From contig JAJDAG010000189.1 in NCBI GenBank assembly GCA_029262005.1, positions 1 through 49,584 on the forward strand: a DNA stretch of 49,584 nt. The letters run 5' to 3'. Source of the stretch: Candidatus Zhuqueibacterota bacterium (GTDB lineage: Bacteria > Zhuqueibacterota > Zhuqueibacteria > Oceanimicrobiales > Oceanimicrobiaceae). The notes under the pieces were generated by a model that saw only the letters and a program-made list of their open reading frames with translations, searched no databases and was not told where the DNA came from. This document shows, piece after piece, positions 44,371 to 49,584 of the stretch (position 1 is the first letter of the stretch; each line of letters begins with the position of its first letter). A program made the translations under genes and the position numbers.

Positions 44371-45174
44371 ATGCGCAGCTTTGTACTAGGTTTTACTTTT
44401 CTATCCTTAGCAATTACCCTGATGGTTCCAAGCGAAATGTTTGCACAGCGTGGCTTACAAAAGTATTCGCTTGCCGTACTAAATTTTGCCACCGCCAGCG
44501 ATATCCTGACTGATGGAGATGCACAAATTGTGACCGAAGGGTTGACTGAAGAAATCTCCGATGCCGGCTTGTTTTATACCATGTCACAAAAAAACATGGA
44601 GCGCGGACTGCAAAAAAAGAACTTCGATCCAGGCGGCTGCAATACGATTGACTGTGCTGTGGAGGCAGGGCGTGCACTCGGCGTGCAGTTGGTGGTCATT
44701 GGCTCCATAAAAGAGAGCGGCTCACTTTCCAGCATTGATGCAAAAATGGTGCATGTTTCAAGCAGGGAAATCGTAAAATCACAAAGCCGGGACTATTCCG
44801 GTGACCTTGGCAAAGTCTATGATGACTTGCGTAGTTTTGCGCGCAAACTGCTTGGCCTGGATGCAGCACGAACGGCCACCAAATCTCAACGCGGTGAGTT
44901 GGTTCCGAACCGGTCTTCCGAAAAGGACTTGAACCTGGATTCTACAATTGAATCAGAGCCGGTTGACAGACGGCCTTATGCAGAACCCGACTTTAAGGAA
45001 GGACGCGGCGGTGGTTTCAATTGGAAATATGTGGGTCTTGGATTGCTGGTGGCAGGAGGCGTAGGCGCCGGACTTTTATTGGCAAACGGAAGTGACAGTG
45101 GTGGCAGTAGTGGTGGCACCACAACACCACCGCCGGTTCTAGGTGATCTTCCGGGGGCACCTACTTTTCCGTGA
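44371..45174 (+). CDS. CsgG/LpoB-like envelope protein with C-terminal membrane helix
   Basis: The start is ATG 44371 (GAGG at 44361-44364; a TTG at 44359 is less likely). The 267-residue protein has a signal peptide (1-26, ending EMFAQ). A domain at about 30-165 has the CsgG/TolB-N/LpoB alternating fold: KYSLAVLNFAT, VTEGLTEEISDAGLFYTMSQKNMERGLQKK, VEAGRALGVQLVVIGSIKESG and VHVSSREIVKSQS. A linker precedes a glycine-rich hydrophobic helix (about 225-245, YVGLGLLVAGGVGAGLLLA) and a Gly/Ser/Thr/Pro tail. CsgG proteins are outer-membrane channels, whereas LpoB-like domains activate cell-wall synthases. Lacking a lipobox cysteine and ending in a membrane helix, this one is neither in the classic form. 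Confidence 0.72.
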   Translation: MRSFVLGFTFLSLAITLMVPSEMFAQRGLQKYSLAVLNFATASDILTDGDAQIVTEGLTEEISDAGLFYTMSQKNMERGLQKKNFDPGGCNTIDCAVEAGRALGVQLVVIGSIKESGSLSSIDAKMVHVSSREIVKSQSRDYSGDLGKVYDDLRSFARKLLGLDAARTATKSQRGELVPNRSSEKDLNLDSTIESEPVDRRPYAEPDFKEGRGGGFNWKYVGLGLLVAGGVGAGLLLANGSDSGGSSGGTTTPPPVLGDLPGAPTFP

Positions 45175-45244
45175 AAATCCTTTTAATAAGACAATCTGAA
45201 ATATAAATTGATATTGGAACTTTAGAATCCGAGGAAATTCATTA

Positions 45245-48200
45245 ATGAACAGGCTTTCTATTTTATTGCTTTTGTCAATCGTTTTCGTAACCGGAAACCT
45301 TGGGGCACAAACAAAACCTAAACTAACTGCTATCAATTTTCTTGTTTCCGGACAGGAGGTTGACTCCACCGCATTCGCTGATGTAACAGTCGAGTTGCAG
45401 TTTGATATGGATATGGATTCAACCGAAATACCCCAGGTGAAATTTGGCCTGCTGGAGCCCTATTCATTGACGGTTCCGGAAGGCAGTGGCTGGTTGACAA
45501 GACGGTTGTGGCAAGGATTTTTTACAGTTTCGAACAGCAACCCTAACACCGGTGATGGTTTGTACCTTTTTCAAATTATGGATGCGAAGAATGGCAGCGG
45601 GGTTGTTATGGATACAACGCTCAGCTCCGCCCCGGGATTGGGAAAGTCGCTCTTTATTTGCCGATCCGGCAAGTTGGAACTGTCAACAACAGCGCTTGAC
45701 TTTGGAACGATTCGACTAGGTGAAAACAAGAATTTGTCCTTTACTGTTTCAAACATAGCGCCTGATGTCGCGACTTGTGCAGGCTGTCTGGATTTGAACG
45801 TGACTGGGATAGGCGTTTCAGGTTCAGCGTCATTTTATCGTAATGCAGGCAGTCCATCGGTGTTTACCCTTGCTCCGGGACAGTCACAGGTCGTCAACAT
45901 TGTTTTCGATCCGCTTGACAGGGATGACTTTGCAGGTACGGCGACTGTTTCAAGTGACGATGGGAGCGCCTCAGCGAACACGGTTGATTTTGAAGGAACG
46001 GCCATCGGCGCCAGAATTGCACTGATCGCCGATTCTCCTTTAAATTTTGGCAAAGTTGAAGTTGGTTTTGATAGTACCCGAACAATTCGTCTCACCAATG
46101 TTGCTGCCGATGTTCCGGGGCATGATGAAAATCTGATAATAGGCAGCATTTCAACTTCGTCTGCGGTTTATTCGGTGGATCCCGCATCAACGACAATTGC
46201 GCCAGGCGACACGCAAGATGTGGCTGTGAAATTTACACCTGCGGACCGACTGGTTTACAATTCCAAACTTCTGACTATCACACATAATGATCTTACACAG
46301 TCAAATCGCACATTGACTTTAAACGGCAATGCCAATGATGAAAGCCCGCCGTCTGCACTGACTAATTTGTCAGCCACCTGGAGCGGGTATGGTGGGTATG
46401 TCAGGTCAGGCGCCTTACCAATTTGTTGGGATAATCCAAATGACCCAAGCGGCATTGCCGAAGTATGGTGGAAGTTTTCCACCACAGCCACCGCACCTGT
46501 AAGCGCTAATGACACAACCGCAAACGGCGGTCGCATCGTTTTGGCGCCGGGAGCGACTTGCGCAAACCTGCAATTACTCGGCCGGCTGACTTCCGGTTAT
46601 TGGTACTGTTACGTCTGGTTAGTCGATGGCAGTGGCAATTCCGGTTATGCTAATGCCGTCCAAACAGCATTTGTTTATGACATTAATTCACCGGGCGTTC
46701 CAGCTATTTCGGGGAGATCCATTCCGGCAAGTAGTTGGTTTACTTCATCTTCGAATTTTAAACTGACTTTTACTATTCCAGAGGATGCGACGCGTGGAAT
46801 CCGGGATGCTGCGGAGGTGCGCTGGAAATATGCAGCGCAGCCCGTTACCGGCTCTGATTATGATGGCCGCCTGGTGTTCACCGATGCCAATCCTGAAACG
46901 CGGACGCTTTCGTTTCCTTTCAGCTCGGAAGAATTATGCGGAGATGACTCCCTCTATATTTGGCTTGTGGACTCATCGGGTAACTTTAATACAGAAAATT
47001 TCAACCAGGCACGTTATCGTTTTGATATTTGTGCCCCGAAGATTGAGCGTGTTCATGCCGACAGCAACGACATTGCGATTCTTGGTGGCGTTTTTAGAGA
47101 TACGCTGAAAATTACCGATCATGTTGGTGTTGATACAGCCTGGGCTATTTATCGTTTTGGCGGCGCCGAGGCTGAGGAACCACCGCGACCATTAACTCAA
47201 ATCGATAACACGGATCTTTATGCTATCGAGATTCCTGTGGCGGGCGTAACACGCCGAGGCATTGAGGTGCGTGCGGTGGCACTGGATTCTCTGCAGAACC
47301 GTGGCTATGCGCCGGATGAGTATTGCGGCGATGGCATGGACGACGATGATGATGAAAATATATTTTTCCCAATTCGTACCCGAATTGAGGGAGAGGGAGA
47401 CTTTCGAGTGGACGCCGACGGCAGACCTGTTGCACTCATCGCCGGCGCTGATTCTACAAATTATCAATTATTTTCAATTCCATATGCGCTCGACTCCAGC
47501 GATGTGATGACAGTCCTAAAAGATGATCTTGGGACGTACGACAAAACAATGTGGCGCTTGTTTGATTACAACCCGTCAGCGGCCGCTGGAGAACGATTTC
47601 TTGAAGGCGCTGCAGCCCGTGCGTTTGCGCCGGGCCGTTCTTTTTTCATAATTTCCCGGCAAGAGAACATTGTAGTTGATAGCGGTCCGGGTGTAACCAC
47701 AGCCACGGCTTGTTATGATTCTATTCAAGTTTATGATGGATGGAACCTCATTGCGTCACCATTTAATTTCCCTGTGCACCGGGAGTCTTTGTCGTTACTC
47801 AATTCTGAAACAACCATTTCACTGCGTTCTTTTGAGCGCGGCTGGAACATTGTTGATGTAATGGACGCGTGGAAAGGATATGCCTTGTTTGTAAGCAAAC
47901 CAGCAGAACAATCAAGTGAAACAAAAATGTATTTGTTGGTCGAGCCCAAAGCAGCGCCTGGCCGGGTGTCGAAAGTGAACGGTTTTGTGACCAACAGCCC
48001 GGATGACTGGCGTGTTCGTATTGCCGCCTCCAGCGGCTCGTTGCACGACCGCGACAATTGGGTTGGTATAAAATCCGGCGCTGATGTAAACTATGATCGT
48101 TTTGAACTGGCAGAACCGCCTGTAATCGGCAACTACCTCAAAGTGTCATTTCCGAGACCAGAGTGGAATCTCGCTGCGGCGGAATTCAGTACTGATTTTC

Positions 48201-48760
48201 GACCGGTGGGTGATGACCAGCAAGTGTGGCAATTTGAGGTGAGCACAAATCGTTCCGGCGCCAATGTAGATTTGGACTTTGAATTCCTCGGCGCCTTGCC
48301 GGTGAATTCGGAGATATTCTTGATTGATGAGGCATTGCAGCAATCGTTGAATTTGCAGGCGAGCAAGCATTATCGTTTTAAGGCTGGAAAAGCCGGCAGT
48401 CGCAAGCTGCTTAAGCTCATCGTTGGCAGCACTGAATTTGCTCAGGAACAGGCCGGCGATTTTGGTTTAACCCCGGCTGAGTTTGCGCTTCTGCCCAATT
48501 TTCCAAATCCGTTCAATCCTGAGACCAGCATTCGTTACAATCTCCCTGAAGCCGGTGCAGTTACCCTGGAAATATTTGATTTGCTTGGCCGCCGTGTTTC
48601 AACACTGGTGGACCGCCGAAACCACGCGGCAGGGTTTCATAATACCACCTGGAATGGTCGGGACGCGCACGGACAACCTGTGGCCAGTGGCGTCTATATT
48701 TACAGATTGCGCAGCAACAATAACTTGTCGGTTGTACGCAAAATGATCTTGATGAAATAG
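45245..48760 (+). CDS. Large secreted protein with choice-of-anchor-D domains and T9SS sorting domain
   Basis: A 1171-residue protein with ribosome binding site GAGGAAA and a signal peptide (1-21). Residues about 140-255 and 258-362 are two choice-of-anchor-D/ASPM-SPD2-Hydin-like repeats (LDFGTIRLGENKNLSFTVSN and LNFGKVEVGFDSTRTIRLTN). Residues 370-700 look like Ig- or fibronectin-like beta modules with Trp/Tyr-rich strands. Residues about 1085-1171 are a sorting domain with FPNPFNPETSIRYNLPEAG and SGVYIYRL. Proteins of this type are exported by the type 9 system or a related route and attached to the surface. No enzyme motif was found, so a structural or adhesive role is likely. Terminators follow at 48766 and 48869. 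Confidence 0.86.
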   Translation: MNRLSILLLLSIVFVTGNLGAQTKPKLTAINFLVSGQEVDSTAFADVTVELQFDMDMDSTEIPQVKFGLLEPYSLTVPEGSGWLTRRLWQGFFTVSNSNPNTGDGLYLFQIMDAKNGSGVVMDTTLSSAPGLGKSLFICRSGKLELSTTALDFGTIRLGENKNLSFTVSNIAPDVATCAGCLDLNVTGIGVSGSASFYRNAGSPSVFTLAPGQSQVVNIVFDPLDRDDFAGTATVSSDDGSASANTVDFEGTAIGARIALIADSPLNFGKVEVGFDSTRTIRLTNVAADVPGHDENLIIGSISTSSAVYSVDPASTTIAPGDTQDVAVKFTPADRLVYNSKLLTITHNDLTQSNRTLTLNGNANDESPPSALTNLSATWSGYGGYVRSGALPICWDNPNDPSGIAEVWWKFSTTATAPVSANDTTANGGRIVLAPGATCANLQLLGRLTSGYWYCYVWLVDGSGNSGYANAVQTAFVYDINSPGVPAISGRSIPASSWFTSSSNFKLTFTIPEDATRGIRDAAEVRWKYAAQPVTGSDYDGRLVFTDANPETRTLSFPFSSEELCGDDSLYIWLVDSSGNFNTENFNQARYRFDICAPKIERVHADSNDIAILGGVFRDTLKITDHVGVDTAWAIYRFGGAEAEEPPRPLTQIDNTDLYAIEIPVAGVTRRGIEVRAVALDSLQNRGYAPDEYCGDGMDDDDDENIFFPIRTRIEGEGDFRVDADGRPVALIAGADSTNYQLFSIPYALDSSDVMTVLKDDLGTYDKTMWRLFDYNPSAAAGERFLEGAAARAFAPGRSFFIISRQENIVVDSGPGVTTATACYDSIQVYDGWNLIASPFNFPVHRESLSLLNSETTISLRSFERGWNIVDVMDAWKGYALFVSKPAEQSSETKMYLLVEPKAAPGRVSKVNGFVTNSPDDWRVRIAASSGSLHDRDNWVGIKSGADVNYDRFELAEPPVIGNYLKVSFPRPEWNLAAAEFSTDFRPVGDDQQVWQFEVSTNRSGANVDLDFEFLGALPVNSEIFLIDEALQQSLNLQASKHYRFKAGKAGSRKLLKLIVGSTEFAQEQAGDFGLTPAEFALLPNFPNPFNPETSIRYNLPEAGAVTLEIFDLLGRRVSTLVDRRNHAAGFHNTTWNGRDAHGQPVASGVYIYRLRSNNNLSVVRKMILMK

Positions 48761-48765
48761 TGCGG

Positions 48766-48794
48766 AGTGGCTTCATAAGAAATAAGCCGCTTTT
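48766..48794 (+). terminator. Terminator-like hairpin after the large secreted protein
   Basis: AGTGGCTT (48766-48773) pairs with AAGCCGCT (48784-48791) with one T-G wobble around a 10-base loop, followed by TTTTGC. Probably the first stop for the upstream transcript. Confidence 0.6.
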
Positions 48795-48868
48795 GCATCA
48801 ACATGTCTTTGGCTCGCTTACACAAAGGCGCTGACATTTCAACTTCGCTCTATTATTTTTACCAAAGT

Positions 48869-48899
48869 TGGGAGAGGCAAACCGCTTCTCCCATTTTTG
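48869..48899 (+). terminator. Intrinsic terminator
   Basis: A 10-bp stem, TGGGAGAGGC (48869-48878) with GCTTCTCCCA (48884-48893), contains one G-T wobble and has a 5-base loop, followed by TTTTTGC. A strong second stop for the transcript from 45245. Confidence 0.85.
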
Positions 48900-48970
48900 C
48901 GTTTAGAGCAGACCATGTCTCATTCTGAAATATTTCATTCAATCAGCGCCCCGGCAGTCGAGGGAATTTA

Positions 48971-48998
48971 CGCTCGCCCTGGGGTTCCTCTCAGGGCG
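48971..48998. repeat. Dispersed palindromic repeat, copy B
   Basis: CGCCCTG (48975-48981) pairs with CAGGGCG (48992-48998) around a 10-base loop that includes TTCCTC. It matches copy A at 2246-2273 in 25 of 28 positions. In each copy the two arms remain complementary, though outer stem bases differ. Confidence 0.6.
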
Positions 48999-49203
48999 CA
49001 ATTTGAAAGGGCTTTTGCCCCACAAAGTTGAGTATAGGAGCCTGATAGGCCACCCAATGGGCATGCTTTATTCAGGCGAAAACGATTGTGAAACTGTTCA
49101 ATGTTTGGCCGCTGCCTAATCGGAAATATTTGTTTAATTGCCTGACACTACCTTTTTCTGCCTGCGAATGACTTTGAAAGCAACGCATTTTAGTAACTGA
49201 CAA

Positions 49204-49236
49204 GTAATTTTCTGCCATTTTTTGGCAGAAAATTAC
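49204..49236. repeat. Perfect 14-bp palindromic hairpin
   Basis: GTAATTTTCTGCCA (49204-49217) pairs perfectly with TGGCAGAAAATTAC (49223-49236) around five T residues. It lies 440 bases from the nearest gene. The T residues are in the loop rather than after the stem, so it is not a normal terminator. It sits directly next to the left arm of a large AT-rich inverted repeat, and may belong to the same element. Confidence 0.6.
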
Positions 49237-49423
49237 AAATAGCAAAAATCAAAAGTCAAATAAAGTGCAAAATCCAATGTCAAAAATTCCAATTGACTGG
49301 TTGCTTGCAGTCAGCCACCTCGAATGCTTTAGCCAAAGATTCAGCGCCGGGCACGAGGACAAGTTTGGATTTTGAAATTTTTAAATTTGGCATTTATTTG
49401 GGCTTTGTATTTGTTGTGATTTG
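49235..49423. repeat. Large imperfect AT-rich inverted repeat
   Basis: The segment 49235-49295 is rich in CAAAAT/CCAA words. It aligns with the reverse complement of about 49357-49423, sharing ACAAAT, CAAATAAA, GCAAA, TCAAAA and TCCAA blocks in the same order. Between the arms are about 60 bases of normal composition. The shape is that of a small non-autonomous mobile element or a palindromic intergenic repeat; no target duplication or ORF was found. Confidence 0.5.
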
Positions 49424-49475
49424 TCTTTTCCAGTTTATCTGGGTTAGGTTTACGCCGGCAAAAATACGGTTTGCA

Positions 49476-49584
49476 TTTGCTTTTAGACGGTTACAATTGC
49501 CTTTTAGACGATTACAATTTGCTTTTAGACGATTGCAATTTGCTTTTAGACGATTGCAATTGCCCTTTAGACGGTTACAATTGC
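49476..49584. repeat. 21-bp tandem repeat, five full copies, cut by the window end
   Basis: Five units of exactly 21 bases start at 49476, 49497, 49518, 49539 and 49560. Units 3 and 4 are identical; the others differ by one to four bases. Each contains TTTTAGACG or a one-base variant and ends in AT(T/A)(G/A)CAA. Four bases of a sixth unit reach the window edge, so the array continues outside. There are no spacers, so this is a minisatellite and not a CRISPR array. Confidence 0.9.

Noticed and set aside
49204-49236. Transcription terminator
   Set aside because: The T run is in the loop and there is no gene within 400 bases upstream that is not already terminated at 48766 and 48869.
49476-49584. 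CRISPR array
   Set aside because: Repeats are only 21 bases, directly abut each other with no spacers, and no cas gene is in the window.

Overview
The window looks like a chromosomal segment of an uncultured Gram-negative bacterium of the FCB group. This is inferred from the combination of PorV-type outer-membrane proteins, large secreted proteins ending in the 'YPNPxxP / FPNPFNP...G.Y...' T9SS-type sorting domain, DUF5683 membrane proteins, WSPDG beta-propellers fused to outer-membrane barrels, PEGA and CsgG-like envelope proteins. Candidate phyla such as KSB1, Calditrichota or Zixibacteria fit best, but no rRNA or ribosomal protein gene is present to settle it. Sigma-70-like promoters (TTGACA-N17-TATATT) and U-tailed intrinsic terminators are easy to see. 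No tRNA, rRNA, CRISPR array, transposase or integrase was found.

Region 1 (1-4440) is accessory DNA, with all genes on the plus strand: a TIR protein, a YceI-like lipoprotein, a DUF6933-like protein, a mazEF toxin-antitoxin pair and a PD-(D/E)XK-like nuclease. Between them lie long imperfect palindromes with the R box / unpaired spacer / L box layout of integron attC sites. The best one is at 1141-1269 and a second at 3045-3121, so part of this region may be a gene-cassette array whose integrase lies outside the window.

Region 2 (4455-12000) holds an S9 peptidase lipoprotein. Convergent to it is a minus-strand set: a membrane protein, then a membrane-anchored endonuclease/exonuclease/phosphatase-fold enzyme overlapping an SDR oxidoreductase. 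A sugar-nucleotide transferase of the RmlA type and an outer-membrane barrel with a coiled-coil tail follow.

Region 3 (12003-18705) has a giant hybrid histidine kinase (REC-PAS-GAF-PAS-PAS-PAS-HK-REC-Hpt) followed by accB-accC-gcvH. Region 4 (18930-29052) begins with a strong promoter driving a structured RNA of about 200 nt that ends in its own terminator. Next come porV and a compact run of envelope genes: an M6-like protein with a destroyed zinc motif, a small barrel, a peptidase-propeller-Omp85-like fusion and two DUF5683 paralogues.

Region 5 (29310-34142) carries rpiA, a degenerate sigma-54-activator-like protein with a long leader, a CtpA-type S41 protease and a GAF-GGDEF diguanylate cyclase. 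Region 6 (34462-48760) repeats the envelope theme: a second peptidase-propeller-barrel paralogue followed by a BamB-like lipoprotein, a PEGA protein, a secreted GH13 amylase-fold protein lacking every catalytic residue, an ABC-2 exporter whose ATPase gene overlaps it, a CsgG-like protein and a 1171-residue secreted protein with a T9SS-type sorting domain. The last 820 bases hold two terminators, a dispersed palindromic repeat shared with position 2246, a large AT-rich inverted repeat and a perfect-period 21-bp tandem repeat that runs off the end.

The most unusual items are the attC-like cassette boundaries, the promoter-RNA-terminator unit before porV, the paired surface peptidase-propeller-barrel fusions, and three separate proteins that keep a well-known enzyme fold but have lost its active site (M6-like, GH13-like, AAA+ activator).
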